Part shown: piece by piece, positions 1-9,184 of the stretch | Layout of the letters: each line of letters starts with the position of its first letter | How positions within the stretch are numbered: position 1 is the stretch's first letter | Origin: Brevibacterium aurantiacum | Lineage (GTDB): Bacteria; Actinomycetota; Actinomycetes; Actinomycetales; Brevibacteriaceae | Length of the DNA: 64,000 nt | Direction: 5' to 3' | Assembly (NCBI RefSeq): GCF_007558825.1 | Contig: NZ_VLTK01000013.1 | Coordinates: 54,941 to 118,940, forward strand | Notes under the pieces: generated by a model | What the model was told of the DNA's origin: nothing | What the model saw: the letters and a program-made list of their open reading frames with translations, nothing else | Database searches by the model: none | Made by a program: the position numbers and the translations under genes

Positions 1-2
1 CG

Positions 3-977
3 CTCGTGGCAGTCTCCGGGTCACTGCCCTCACTGTTCTCCTCCACGGACAAGGTGGCGGTCACCTCGGCGGGAGCGCAGGCTGTTGAAGGAATCGACGG
101 GATCGAACTCGTCTCCGTCGACAGCACGGATGAGGCGAGGACCATGGTGACATCCGAAGAGGTCGCGGCCGCCGTCGTCGAAGACCCTGCGTCCCCTGTC
201 GGTGTCACCGTCATCGCCGAACGCTCCGCACCCGAGTCGCTGACCGGCGCTCTCAGTCAGGTGCCCACCGTTGAACTCCTCGACCCGCACGCTCCGGATC
301 CGGGGCTCACGTACCTGATCGGGTTGGGCCTCGGGCTCGTGTTCTTCATGTCGGCGGTGACCTTCGGGACAACCATCGCCTCCTCAGTGGTGGAGGAGAA
401 GCAGTCACGGATCGTGGAGATTCTGCTCGCCTCCACCTCGGCGAGGGTGCTGATGTTCGGCAAGGTTCTCGCGTGTTCGATCCTCGCCTTCGCACAGATA
501 GGCCTGACTGCGCTCTCCGTCCTCCTCGGGGCCGCCATCAGCGGAAACGACCTGGTGCTCGGCAAGGTCACGGAACCGATCGGCTGGTTCATCCCGCTCT
601 TCATCGTCGGCTTCGTTATGATCGCCTCCCTCTACGCCGCGGCCGCTTCGATGGTCTCCCGGACGGAGGACCTGGGCTCGACGTCCAGCCCGATCATGAT
701 GCTCATCTTCCTGCCCTATATGGCCGTCATCCTCTTCTCATCCAACGAGACGGTGATGGCTGTGATGTCATACATCCCCTTCTCCGCAGCGGTCGCAGTC
801 CCGATGCGCGTCTTCCTCGGCACGATCGAATGGTGGGAGCCGCTGGTCTCCCTCCTCATCCTTGCGGTGACCACGATCCTGGCTCTGCTGCTGGCGACCC
901 GGATCTTCGAACGTTCCATTCTGCAGTCTGGCCCGAAGGTGTCGTGGAAGCAGGCACTGAGCAGGTCGAAGAAGTAG
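3..977 (+). CDS. ABC-2 type transporter permease (NatB-like), 5' truncated by the window edge
   Basis: Membrane subunit of an ABC exporter. The frame is open to the left edge, so the start lies outside; 323 residues from the first possible GTG at 6 are visible. The first ~95 visible residues are hydrophilic and look like the extracytoplasmic loop typical of NatB/YhaP-type permeases. About six hydrophobic segments follow, including a VVEEKQSRIVEILL stretch, the hallmark of the ABC-2 family coupling region. No ATPase partner is visible, so it probably lies just upstream of the window. A small hairpin follows the stop, and the next gene converges on it. The substrate cannot be read from sequence. 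Confidence 0.85.
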   Translation, partial: LVAVSGSLPSLFSSTDKVAVTSAGAQAVEGIDGIELVSVDSTDEARTMVTSEEVAAAVVEDPASPVGVTVIAERSAPESLTGALSQVPTVELLDPHAPDPGLTYLIGLGLGLVFFMSAVTFGTTIASSVVEEKQSRIVEILLASTSARVLMFGKVLACSILAFAQIGLTALSVLLGAAISGNDLVLGKVTEPIGWFIPLFIVGFVMIASLYAAAASMVSRTEDLGSTSSPIMMLIFLPYMAVILFSSNETVMAVMSYIPFSAAVAVPMRVFLGTIEWWEPLVSLLILAVTTILALLLATRIFERSILQSGPKVSWKQALSRSKK

Positions 978-989
978 TTTCGGCAGGAT

Positions 990-1007
990 CTGTGCCAGCC
1001 GGCACAG
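990..1007. terminator. Hairpin between convergent genes, possible bidirectional terminator
   Basis: CTGTGCC and GGCACAG (7-bp perfect arms) flank a 4-nt AGCC loop, 12 bases after the stop of the upstream permease and before the stop of the converging permease. No clear T-run follows, so this is a structural guess. Confidence 0.4.
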
Positions 1008-1055
1008 CAGACAGGAGGGAATATCTCGCAGCGACCGTCATAGGCGTCAGCCGTA

Positions 1056-1790
1056 TCATTGCGTGCGCCGTCGCAGCGTCAGCGAACCGATGATGATCGC
1101 GCCGAGGATCCAGCATCCGATAAAGAGGATGCGCAGCCAGATGTAGCTGGAATCCTCATCGCCGCTCGCGACTGCCGTGAGCGCGTCGATCGCGTGTGAG
1201 AGCGGCAGCCAATCGCCGATGGTCTCGAGCACCTTGGGCAGCTGGTCACGGGGCAGGAAGATGCCGCCGAGGAGGATCTGGGGGAAAACGAGCGCCGGCA
1301 TGAACTGCACAACCTGGAATTCGGTGCGGGCGAAGGCACTTGCGAGCAGTCCCAGAGACGTACCCAGCAGCGCATCAGCGATCGCGACAACGAAGAGCAT
1401 CCATACGGATCCCTCGATCTCGAGACCGCATACCAGCGTGGCATAGGCGACGGCGACCGCAGTCTGGACCACAGCGAGGATCCCGAAGGCGAGTGTGTAG
1501 CCGAGGATGAAGTCTCCGCGGCCCAAGGGCATCGACAGCAGTCGCTCGAGCGTGCCGCTGCGGCGTTCGCGCAGAGTGGAGATGCTCGTGACGAGAAACA
1601 TCACGATGAAGGGAAAGAGTGCGAGCATCGCCGGGCCGATTGTCGCGAATACCTCGGTCTCATCGAAGATCCAGGCCACGAGCCCGATGAGGAGGCTGGG
1701 TACGATGAGGAGCAGGGCAATGGTGCGCGGATCGTTGCGGATCTGAAGCAGCACGCGTCCGGCTGTGGCCAGGGTTCGCATCGGAATCAT
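1056..1790 (-). CDS. ABC-2 type transporter permease (drug/lipid exporter type)
   Basis: 244-residue polytopic membrane protein with about six transmembrane segments and the ABC-2 signature STLRERRSGTLERLLSMP near residues 70-90. Its start overlaps the stop of the ATPase gene at 1787-2593 by 4 bases, so the two are translationally coupled and form one exporter. Being the last gene of the TetR-ATPase-permease unit, it is likely regulated by that TetR protein. Efflux of a drug-like or hydrophobic compound is the family expectation; the actual substrate is unknown. Confidence 0.88.
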   Translation of the reverse strand: MIPMRTLATAGRVLLQIRNDPRTIALLLIVPSLLIGLVAWIFDETEVFATIGPAMLALFPFIVMFLVTSISTLRERRSGTLERLLSMPLGRGDFILGYTLAFGILAVVQTAVAVAYATLVCGLEIEGSVWMLFVVAIADALLGTSLGLLASAFARTEFQVVQFMPALVFPQILLGGIFLPRDQLPKVLETIGDWLPLSHAIDALTAVASGDEDSSYIWLRILFIGCWILGAIIIGSLTLRRRTQ

Positions 1791-2593
1791 TGTGGGCCCT
1801 TCTTCCGCTGGGCACGACTCTTCCCGACGGTGAGCAGATGTGTGGGAGACCGACGTCTCGACCGCGAGGCACCCGGTCCAGCGTCGTGACTCTCGATGAT
1901 CCGCAGAAACGCGTCTTCGGCCGTGTCGGCACCAGTGGTCGACAGAAGCTGTTCGGGGGTCGTATCCGCGATGAGATCGCCCTCACGCATGAGCAGGAGC
2001 CGATCGCAGCGAGTCGCCTCGTCCATCACGTGACTCGACACGAGGAGGGTCGTCCCATCCTCGGCGAGTCTGCGGAAGATGGCCCACAGATCCCCGCGCA
2101 GGACCGGGTCGAGGCCGACGGTCGGTTCATCGAGTACGAGCAGGTCCGGCGAGCCGAGCATCGCCGCAGCCAGTGAGACTCGGCTGGCCTGCCCACCGGA
2201 GAGGGTCCTGGCCAAACGGTCGGCCTGCCCTGACAGATCCGTGCGATCGATGACTCTTTCGACATCCGAACGGGGAGCGCCCTGAACGCGAGCGAAGTAG
2301 TGGAGGTTCTGCCGCACGGACAGATCCTCATAGATGCTGGCCTGCTGGGTCATGTAACCGACTCGATGCCGAAGCGATGCGCTCCCTGCGCTCTGACCGA
2401 AGACATTCACCGATCCGCCGGCCAGGACCTGTACCCCGACGACGGCCCGCATGAGAGTCGTCTTGCCGCTGCCGCTGGGTCCGAGCAGACCGACGATCGC
2501 GCCACCGGGCACCGTGAGGTCGAGGCAGTCGATGACCATCGTTGGACCCCGAGAAATTCGCAGACCGCGCGTCTCGATCGCGTTATTCATCAT
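1787..2593 (-). CDS. ABC transporter ATP-binding protein
   Basis: About 268 residues. Walker A GPSGSGKTT, the signature LSGGQASRVSLA, Walker B DLLVLDEPT and a switch His in SSHVMDEA are all intact, so it is a functional nucleotide-binding domain of the exporter type (similar to CcmA/NatA/DrrA). I chose the ATG ATG pair at 2593/2590. A GGTGGAGG ribosome site lies about 15 bases upstream, a rather long spacing, and the frame continues upstream to 2698 without a better start. An 18-bp perfect palindrome covers the start codons. It pairs with the permease at 1056-1790. Confidence 0.9.
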   Translation of the reverse strand: MMNNAIETRGLRISRGPTMVIDCLDLTVPGGAIVGLLGPSGSGKTTLMRAVVGVQVLAGGSVNVFGQSAGSASLRHRVGYMTQQASIYEDLSVRQNLHYFARVQGAPRSDVERVIDRTDLSGQADRLARTLSGGQASRVSLAAAMLGSPDLLVLDEPTVGLDPVLRGDLWAIFRRLAEDGTTLLVSSHVMDEATRCDRLLLMREGDLIADTTPEQLLSTTGADTAEDAFLRIIESHDAGPGASRSRRRSPTHLLTVGKSRAQRKKGPQ

Positions 2594-2602
2594 ATGATGA
2601 AT
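2585..2602. promoter_or_regulatory. 18-bp perfect palindrome over the ATPase start codon, candidate TetR operator
   Basis: ATTCATCATATGATGAAT is its own reverse complement. It lies just downstream of the TetR gene stop (2711) and covers the ATG of the ATPase gene it precedes. Size and symmetry fit a TetR-family dimer site. Binding by the adjacent TetR protein is inference. Confidence 0.55.
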
Positions 2603-2710
2603 TAGACGCCTCCACCTCACTCCCGTCAAGGGCTGAACCCAAGCACTTATTGCCCCGAGTGAGACCGAGACAGGGTGCTCGCTACGAGCCCCTGTCACCC
2701 ATCTGCGTTG

Positions 2711-3346
2711 TCAGCGCCCTGCCCGGAGTCCCTCGATATGACCCTGCACCGCAGGAACGACGTGAGCAATGACCTCCTCGATCGGGCTGGAGGCAAGGGG
2801 TTCGGCCATGACGACATGCCTGAGTATGAGCACCCCGGCTATCTGAGAAAGCACCATCGAGGCCCGCTGCTGCGCCGACACGGCCTCAATGCCCACATCC
2901 TCGAGGCGCTGGGCAATCGCGGACATGAGTTCGCGCAGGAGGAACTGACGGACGAGTTTTCCGGCCGCCGATCCGTTGACGACCGAGCGCAGAATCGTCA
3001 CACCCACGGGTTTGACCTTCGGGTCCTCCCACGCGAGCAGCACCGTGCGGGCGATCGAAGCACCGAGCTCGGGAAGGGGAGCATCGAGGGCAGCAGCGAT
3101 GATCTTGTCGGGCCGGACCGGGAGCTTGACGACGTCGGCGAAAAGGGCAGCTTTCGTATCGAAATAGTGGTGGACGAGCGCCGGATCGACTTCGGCGCGG
3201 CGGGCGATGCCGCGCATGCTCGCCGTCTCATATCCCTTTTCGGAGAATTCGGCGGCGGCCGCCTCGGCGATCATCGCCCGGGTGTCCCCGCTCTGCCCCT
3301 TCCGTGGACGCCCTCTGCGACGGGGCGCGGATTCTGGCTCGACCAT
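2711..3346 (-). CDS. TetR family transcriptional regulator
   Basis: 211 residues. After a basic RRRGRPRKG leader comes the TetR helix-turn-helix (roughly residues 20-70), with the classic AEFSEKGYETASMRGIARRAEVDPALVHHYF progression given here only in part: EKGYETASMRGIARRA then HHYFDTKAALFADVV. The C-terminal ligand domain matches the TetR_C group that reads on to bulky hydrophobic ligands. It lies 117 bases upstream of the ABC ATPase gene in the same orientation, so it probably represses the exporter and senses its substrate. The 18-bp palindrome between them is a plausible operator. Confidence 0.9.
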   Translation of the reverse strand: MVEPESAPRRRGRPRKGQSGDTRAMIAEAAAAEFSEKGYETASMRGIARRAEVDPALVHHYFDTKAALFADVVKLPVRPDKIIAAALDAPLPELGASIARTVLLAWEDPKVKPVGVTILRSVVNGSAAGKLVRQFLLRELMSAIAQRLEDVGIEAVSAQQRASMVLSQIAGVLILRHVVMAEPLASSPIEEVIAHVVPAVQGHIEGLRAGR

Positions 3347-3370
3347 GCTCCTCAGCTTAGCGGGGAGGAC

Positions 3371-3976
3371 TCACAGCCAGCCATGATCACGGGCGATGCG
3401 CACGGCGTCGGCCCGGTTCCGCGCATCTGTCTTCCCGATCGCGGCCGAGAGCCGATTGCGCACGGTGCCTGGTGAGATGAACAATGTCGAGGCGATTTCC
3501 CCGACGCTGCCTCCCCCGGCCGCCACACGGAGGATCTCGGTCTCCCTCTCAGTCAGAGGAGACTGCCCGTGGACGGTCGATTCGACGATGAGCTCTGAGT
3601 CCACTACCTGCAGACCGGCCATGACCCGTCGGATTCCGTCAGCGAGTCGCTCGACGGGAGCGTCCTTGACCATGAACCCGCTCACCCCGGCATCGAGGGC
3701 TCGCCTCACCCACCCCGGCCGCCCGTAGGTCGTGACGATGACAACTCTGACCTGCGAAAACTCGGCGGCGAGCGCTGCAGCGACCTCGAGTCCGTCCAGG
3801 CCGGGCATATCGACGTCGAGCAGCGCCACGTCGGGAGCCCGGTGGCGAACTGCTGGCAGCACCTCATCACCACGTGCGCATTGGGCGATGACCTCGAATT
3901 CCGGCTCCATTCCGAGCAGCGCGGCGAGCGCCTCCCGGACCATGGTCTGGTCATCGGCAATCAGCAGCGTCGTCAT
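3371..3976 (-). CDS. NarL/FixJ family two-component response regulator
   Basis: 201 residues with an N-terminal receiver domain (acidic pair DD at 8-9, phosphoacceptor Asp54 in LLDVDMPGLDG, Lys in MVKDAP) and a C-terminal LuxR-type helix-turn-helix (about 138-197, LTERETEILRVAAGG then SPGTVRNRLSAAIGK). Its start overlaps the stop of the histidine kinase by 4 bases, which makes them a cognate pair. The ABC exporter genes upstream in the same operon are the likely regulon, as in LiaRS/DesKR-like exporter clusters. Confidence 0.93.
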   Translation of the reverse strand: MTTLLIADDQTMVREALAALLGMEPEFEVIAQCARGDEVLPAVRHRAPDVALLDVDMPGLDGLEVAAALAAEFSQVRVVIVTTYGRPGWVRRALDAGVSGFMVKDAPVERLADGIRRVMAGLQVVDSELIVESTVHGQSPLTERETEILRVAAGGGSVGEIASTLFISPGTVRNRLSAAIGKTDARNRADAVRIARDHGWL

Positions 3977-5169
3977 CGTGGGCTCTGCTCCCTGTTCGCC
4001 TGGGTTGGGCTGGTCTCTCGTGCATCTGAGCTCTGGCCTTGGACGACGAGAACGAAACCGTCGTCGGTCTCCTCCGTCCTCACTGAGGCACCGACCGCCT
4101 TCGCCCGCTCCGCCAGTCCACGAAGGCCGGATCCTGCCCCCACCTCGGCGAGGTCGGTACGTCGGCCCGAAGCATCGTTGACGATGGTGAGTCGGTCGCG
4201 CTCAAGGGTCACGGTGCAGTGTCGGGCACGTGAATGCCGGAGGATGTTCGTGCTTCCCTCACGTACGCTCCAGGCAAAGAGCTCACGCAGCTCGGAATCG
4301 ACCTCGTCCACCGAGGTTGGCGCTTCGACCTCGATCTCGGCGGCTCGAAGTGCCCTGGTGGCGGCGACGAGTTCCCCGGCCAGCGAAATCGTCCGCGTTC
4401 CCTGCACGGTCGTGCGCACATCCGCCAGCGCCCCACGGGCGAGCTGTTCGATCTCAGTGATGTGCTTGACCGCCTCCGGCTCGCCGGTGGCTTGGAGTTT
4501 CGCTGCCAGCTGGGCTTTGAGGGCGATGACGGTCAGCGAATGGCCGAGCACGTCGTGGACATCCTGAGACAGTCGCAGCCTCTCGGCCTCGCGTTCGAGA
4601 CGACGGTTCTCCTCTTCGGCGGTTCGTGCCGCCCGCGCCCGGTCGCCGGCCACAAGTGCCATGACCATGGCGAACCCGGCTATCGAGATTCCGAAGGTGG
4701 TGCCGTATTCGTGAGTCCAGCCCGGCACCGTCCGCTGAGCGATCTCGGCGATGACGACCGTGGAGCAGGCCGCGACCACACCGGGCACCACCCGGCGCAG
4801 GGAGATGACGACGAGGACCGAAACGTAGGCAAGGAACGACAGTGCCTCTTCCCCGATGAGCGGCACGGCGACAGCCGCGATGAGCACCATGATGCCCAGC
4901 GCCGCATTGACGGTCATCGACTCCGCACGCGATCGCAATGAATGCGGTGCCTGAGCATGCCTGGCGAAAGCGCCGAGGCCGATACCGCTGACGACCATCG
5001 CCGAGTAGAACACCACGGCGAAGACTACCGTCAGAGCCAGCCCCCATACTCGGGAAGAGCCATTGAGGTTCCATGCCGCGGTGAGCGGGTAGCTGAGGAA
5101 GACGAGCCAGAAGACAGGGAAGATCCAGCGCAAGAATGAGATCGGCCTCGGTTCGACTTCAGAGCTCAT
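3973..5169 (-). CDS. DesK-type sensor histidine kinase (HisKA_3)
   Basis: 398 residues from the ATG at 5169, chosen because GAGGAGG stands about ten bases upstream; the frame runs seven codons further to 5190. Four to six hydrophobic segments fill roughly residues 10-175. A short coiled coil (EEENRRLEREAERLRL) leads into the dimerisation helix DVHDVLGHSLT with phospho-acceptor His205. The HATPase region holds an N-box near REGSTNILRHS and the GxGLRGLAER G-box. Third gene of a four-gene minus-strand operon (ATPase, permease, kinase, regulator). Sensing of membrane stress or a drug is the usual role. Confidence 0.92.
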   Translation of the reverse strand: MSSEVEPRPISFLRWIFPVFWLVFLSYPLTAAWNLNGSSRVWGLALTVVFAVVFYSAMVVSGIGLGAFARHAQAPHSLRSRAESMTVNAALGIMVLIAAVAVPLIGEEALSFLAYVSVLVVISLRRVVPGVVAACSTVVIAEIAQRTVPGWTHEYGTTFGISIAGFAMVMALVAGDRARAARTAEEENRRLEREAERLRLSQDVHDVLGHSLTVIALKAQLAAKLQATGEPEAVKHITEIEQLARGALADVRTTVQGTRTISLAGELVAATRALRAAEIEVEAPTSVDEVDSELRELFAWSVREGSTNILRHSRARHCTVTLERDRLTIVNDASGRRTDLAEVGAGSGLRGLAERAKAVGASVRTEETDDGFVLVVQGQSSDARETSPTQANREQSPR

Positions 5170-5208
5170 CCAGCTTCTTCCTCCTCGCACTCCCTCGCAG
5201 CGTCGCGC

Positions 5209-6012
5209 TCACACCCGGGCGGTGTCCTCGCGCAGGGCCCACGCTGAACCGACGGTGAAGAGCACCAACCAGACGAGAACGTTGACGACTGCCCATTGAT
5301 CGTATCCCCCGCCGAGGGGCGCGCGGGCGATTTCTCCCGCACCGTAGGCCGGAGTGAAACGGGCGATTGTCTGCAGTGTGTGGGGCCACACGTCGAGTGG
5401 GACGAAGAGACCGCCGATGAGGGAGAGCACTCCCAGGACCATGCTGGAGAGCTGGATGGCGTTCTCGGCTGGCAGCAGGTAGCCGAGCATGACTCCGAAG
5501 GCGGCGAACACCGAAGAGCCGAGGACGACGAGAACACCGCAGACCACCATGGTCCCCAAGGGTGCGCGAACACCGGTGAGCGCAGTCAGGACGAAGACCA
5601 CGAGGACCGACAACGCGCCCAGGAACATCGAGACGAGCACCTTGGTGAGGATAGAGGCCGCCGGATGCAGCGGGGTCAGCGCCAGCTGGCGGCTCCACCC
5701 CAATGCCCGCTCGACCGCCACCTGCGCCCCGCCCGTGGTCGTGGCCACCATCGCCCCGTAGGTCGCCAGCGAGACCGAGATATAGAGCGCCGCGTCCGTA
5801 TCTCCCAACATCTGGCCCCTGTTGGTCAGGCCGAAGATGAGATAGAAGACCGCGGGCATGACCATCGTGAAGATGACGGTGCGCCTGTTGCGCAGTTTGC
5901 GCACAAATTCGAGTCGCAGCAGGGTTGCGGAGAATCCGCCGAACTTCGGTGGGCGGCGCTGGTCGAGGGAGTTGAGGAATGTCGTCGCCGAGGCGACCGT
6001 CGGGCCGGTCAT
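5209..6012 (-). CDS. ABC-2 type transporter permease
   Basis: 267 residues, about six transmembrane helices. A cytoplasmic N-terminus is followed by LLRLEFVRKLRNRRTVIFTMVMP and the ABC-2 loop VAVERALGWSRQLALTPL. It begins 1 base after the ATPase stop (6014) and lies 39 bases ahead of the kinase start, so it belongs to the ATPase-permease-kinase-regulator operon. It forms the membrane half of the exporter. Confidence 0.88.
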   Translation of the reverse strand: MTGPTVASATTFLNSLDQRRPPKFGGFSATLLRLEFVRKLRNRRTVIFTMVMPAVFYLIFGLTNRGQMLGDTDAALYISVSLATYGAMVATTTGGAQVAVERALGWSRQLALTPLHPAASILTKVLVSMFLGALSVLVVFVLTALTGVRAPLGTMVVCGVLVVLGSSVFAAFGVMLGYLLPAENAIQLSSMVLGVLSLIGGLFVPLDVWPHTLQTIARFTPAYGAGEIARAPLGGGYDQWAVVNVLVWLVLFTVGSAWALREDTARV

Positions 6013-6013
6013 G

Positions 6014-6970
6014 TCATGCCCCTTTCGAGGTCAGGCTGATGAACGCGTCTTCGAGCGAGTGCGAGGAGATCTCCAGGTCTGTGCAGGCATTGTCGAACAG
6101 AGTGCGCGCGGCCCAATCGGAATCGGTGGTCCTCATCGTCAGGCGTCTGCCGTGCACCTCGACGGATTCGACCCCGGCCAGGCCGCCTAGCAGTGTCCGG
6201 AGGTCGGCGTCTCGGGAGGTCTCAGCGTCGTGGAGGGGCAGCGTGGCGCTGACCGTCTTCGCTGAGGCCATGGCCCGGATCTCGTGCGCGGGGCCGTCCG
6301 CGACGATTCGGCCCTTGGCAACAAGGATCACGCGATCGGCGAACTCGTCGGCCTCTTCGAGGTAGTGCGTGGCGAAGAGAATGGTACGTCCGTGCATGGC
6401 GTCGGCACGCATCTCATGCCAGAAGTCCCTGCGCCCGGTGACATCCATGCCCGTGGTCGGTTCGTCGAGGACGATCAGTGCCGGATCCGGCAGGAGTGCC
6501 ATGGCGAACCGCAGTCGCTGCTTCTGCCCACCCGAGCACTTCTTGACCACGGAGTCGGCGATGGTGGTGATCCCGGCCCGTTCGAGGACGACATCGACGT
6601 CGAGTGAGGAGGCGAATACCGCAGAGGTGTACGCCACTGTCTCCCGCACCGTGAGGTCGTCGAGGAGCCCTCCGGTCTGCATCACAGAGCTGACCAGTCC
6701 ACGACTGACCGCCCGCCGAGGCGACATCCCGAAGACCTCGACCGATCCCTCATCCGGTCGGGACAGTCCGAGCAGCATGTCGATCGTCGTCGTCTTGCCT
6801 GCCCCGTTGGGGCCGAGGAAAGCCACGACCTCACCCGGACGGATGCTCAGATCAATGTCGTCGACCGCGGTGAGGCTGCCGAAGCTCTTCGAGAGGTGGC
6901 TAAGCTCCATCGCCGGAGGCGATGGCACCTGCTCACTTCTGCTGCTGTGATTCGTCGTCTGTGTGCTCAT
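6014..6970 (-). CDS. ABC transporter ATP-binding protein of the two-component-linked exporter
   Basis: 318 residues. Walker A GPNGAGKTT, signature CSGGQKQRLRFAMALLP, Walker B ALIVLDEPT and the H-loop FATHYLEEA are intact. A C-terminal extension of about 85 residues (after the HEIRAMASAK region) is the accessory domain common in CcmA-type drug exporters. First gene of the operon; the promoter should lie between it and the divergent acetyltransferase. ATG at 6970 is accepted; a Ser/Gln-rich leader precedes the domain, so a start a few codons later (MELSHLSK) is possible. Confidence 0.9.
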   Translation of the reverse strand: MSTQTTNHSSRSEQVPSPPAMELSHLSKSFGSLTAVDDIDLSIRPGEVVAFLGPNGAGKTTTIDMLLGLSRPDEGSVEVFGMSPRRAVSRGLVSSVMQTGGLLDDLTVRETVAYTSAVFASSLDVDVVLERAGITTIADSVVKKCSGGQKQRLRFAMALLPDPALIVLDEPTTGMDVTGRRDFWHEMRADAMHGRTILFATHYLEEADEFADRVILVAKGRIVADGPAHEIRAMASAKTVSATLPLHDAETSRDADLRTLLGGLAGVESVEVHGRRLTMRTTDSDWAARTLFDNACTDLEISSHSLEDAFISLTSKGA

Positions 6971-7099
6971 GATTTCAGGCTAGAAGGAGCCAGTCGGGCA
7001 TGATGATGCCATTTGTCACCGATGCGCAACCCTTGCCAAGGGCTCTCTGACGCCCAACGAATCTTGCGCACACCCGAGACACGTGATTTCGTTATTGAC

Positions 7100-7681
7100 A
7101 TGACCCTGCAGGAGCTGTCTCTGCCGCTGAAAACCGACCGTCTGCGCCTCCGTGCGTATCGGGACTCCGACGCCGAGGCTCTGCTGCCCATCTACTCCCG
7201 CGAAGACGTCGCGCGATTCCTTCTCTGCGAGCCGTGGACTGCCGAGGTCGCACGGACCGAGGTATCCAAACGCATTCCGAGAACCGGCCTGGACACCGAG
7301 GCTCGCGCACTCGCACTGGTCATCGAAACCGCGGACGGGCTGGAGAGCATCGAAGGCTCGGTCGTCATCGGCGACATCGCGATCTGGTTCGACGGAGAGT
7401 CATCGGAGAAGGCCGAGATCGGCTGGGTTCTCAACCCGGCGGCGGGCGGGCACGGATTCGCCACCGAAGCCGCCATCGCCATGCTCAACGCCGCCTTTGC
7501 CCACGACGGTCTCCATCGAATCATCGCTCAGATGGATGCCAGAAACACCGCCTCGGCGAGGTTGGCCTCACGCATCGGCATGCGACAGGAGGCTCACCTG
7601 CGGCAGGACTGGTGGTCAAAGGGCGAATGGAGCGACACGCTCATCTTCGGCATGCTGCGCAGCGACCGGCAGCAGGTATGA
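7100..7681 (+). CDS. GNAT family N-acetyltransferase, RimJ/RimL-like
   Basis: About 193 residues from the ATG at 7100, where the conserved LKTDRLRLRAYRDSD opening of RimJ/RimL-type acetyltransferases begins. The frame extends to 7013 but that part has no family look. Core motifs: a variant acetyl-CoA loop in AEIGWVLNPAAGGHGFATEA and the terminal RLASRIGMRQEAHLRQDWWSKGEW block typical of ribosomal-protein or small-amine acetyltransferases. No clear ribosome site precedes the ATG, so a leaderless message is possible. Substrate unknown. Confidence 0.82.
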   Translation: MTLQELSLPLKTDRLRLRAYRDSDAEALLPIYSREDVARFLLCEPWTAEVARTEVSKRIPRTGLDTEARALALVIETADGLESIEGSVVIGDIAIWFDGESSEKAEIGWVLNPAAGGHGFATEAAIAMLNAAFAHDGLHRIIAQMDARNTASARLASRIGMRQEAHLRQDWWSKGEWSDTLIFGMLRSDRQQV

Positions 7682-7867
7682 GGGTTCGCCCTCGATACCG
7701 GCCCACGTCATGTGACCCGTGTGACGAAAGGTCTGGGAAACAATCCGAAAACCCGGTCAAAGGTTCACGAAACGGGCCTCTGTGTGGTCGGAACCACCTC
7801 GGCGGTGGCCATAGCGTGGTAATAGCGGTATCAGCAATCGTCGCATCGAAAGGTCCTCAGGGTTCCC

Positions 7868-9136
7868 ATGTACAGGCAGTCGTCGAAATTGGCCAACGTC
7901 CTCTATGACATTCGGGGACCCGTCCTCGAAGAGGCCGAGGCGATGGAGGCCAAGGGCCACACCATCCTCAAGCTCAACATCGGCAACCCCGCCCCCTTCG
8001 GATTCGAAGCCCCCGAAGCGATCGTCCATGACATGGTCAAGCAGCTTCCCGTTGCACAGGGCTATTCCGATTCGCGCGGAATCCTCTCCGGGCGCCGGGC
8101 CGTGGTCCAGTACTACGAGACCCGCGGCATCCACAATCTGGACACCTCCGAGGTGTTCCTGGGCAACGGAGTCAGCGAACTCATCACCCTGTCCCTGCAG
8201 GCGCTGTGCAACCCCGGCGACGAGATCCTCGTTCCCAGCCCGGACTACCCCCTGTGGACGGCATCGGTCGCACTCTCCGGCGGCACGCCCAAGCACTACC
8301 TGTGCGACGAAGCCACCGCCTGGCAGCCCGATCTCGACGACCTCGAATCGAAGATCACCGAGAACACCCGCGGCATCGTCGTCATCAACCCGAACAATCC
8401 CACCGGCGCCGTCTATTCGCGTGAGACCCTGAAGAAGATCGTCGACATCGCACGTCGCCACGGCCTCATCATCTTCGCCGACGAGATCTACGAGAAGATC
8501 ACCTACGACGATGTCGAAATGGTCAATATGGCCACGCTCACCGGCGACGATGTGCTGTGCCTGACCTACTCTGGTCTGTCGAAGGCCTACCGGATCGCCG
8601 GATACCGCGCCGGCTGGCTGGCCATCACCGGACCGCTGTCCGAGGCGAAGAGCTACCTCGAGGGGATCAAGCTCCTGGCTAATATGCGCATGTGTGCGAA
8701 CGTTCCCGCTCAGCACGCGATCCAAGCTGCTCTGGGCGGCAAGCAGTCAATCGATGACCTCGTCCTGCCGCAGGGTCGCCTGGGTGCTCAGATGGACGTC
8801 GCCCACACGGGGCTGAACTCCATCGACGGCGTCTCTGCACATCGGGCCAGCGGAGCGCTCTACATGTTCGCAAAACTCGACGTCGAGAAGTTCGGGATCA
8901 CCGACGACGAACAGTTCGCGCTCGATCTGCTGCGCGAGCAGAAGATCCTCGTCTCCCACGGCTCGGCCTTCAACTGGTCACGCCCGGACCACTTTCGGCT
9001 CGTCACCCTGCCCTCCGTCGAGGTGCTGGACGAATCGATCAACCGCCTCGGCGAGTTCCTCTCCGGGTACCAGCAGAAGGCGAGCAGCACCTGCGAACTG
9101 CCGACCGTCAAGGACATGTCCCCCGCAGCGGGGTGA
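7868..9136 (+). CDS. Pyridoxal-phosphate aminotransferase, alanine (AlaA/AlaT) type
   Basis: 422 residues, fold-type I class I/II aminotransferase. It opens with SSKLANVLYDIRGPVLEEA and LNIGNPAPFGFEAPEA, both typical of bacterial glutamate-pyruvate transaminases. The PLP Lys is K239 in SGLSKAYRIAGYRAGW, and the Asn/Asp pair in NPNNPTGAVY and FADEIYEKI fits. Expected reaction: alanine plus 2-oxoglutarate to pyruvate plus glutamate. It is a stand-alone gene preceded by about 190 bases of non-coding DNA, and is followed 48 bases later by the PucR-type regulator, which I think belongs to the next operon. Confidence 0.9.
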   Translation: MYRQSSKLANVLYDIRGPVLEEAEAMEAKGHTILKLNIGNPAPFGFEAPEAIVHDMVKQLPVAQGYSDSRGILSGRRAVVQYYETRGIHNLDTSEVFLGNGVSELITLSLQALCNPGDEILVPSPDYPLWTASVALSGGTPKHYLCDEATAWQPDLDDLESKITENTRGIVVINPNNPTGAVYSRETLKKIVDIARRHGLIIFADEIYEKITYDDVEMVNMATLTGDDVLCLTYSGLSKAYRIAGYRAGWLAITGPLSEAKSYLEGIKLLANMRMCANVPAQHAIQAALGGKQSIDDLVLPQGRLGAQMDVAHTGLNSIDGVSAHRASGALYMFAKLDVEKFGITDDEQFALDLLREQKILVSHGSAFNWSRPDHFRLVTLPSVEVLDESINRLGEFLSGYQQKASSTCELPTVKDMSPAAG

Positions 9137-9184
9137 AACTGCCGGGGCACGTAGTCTGGTGATCCGGGCTGAGATAATGGCCCC

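Noticed and set aside
7757..8725. 322-residue open frame opposite the aminotransferase gene
   Set aside because: It mirrors the codon phase of a well-conserved plus-strand gene, has Gly/Asp/Val-rich composition typical of antisense shadows and no family motif or ribosome site.
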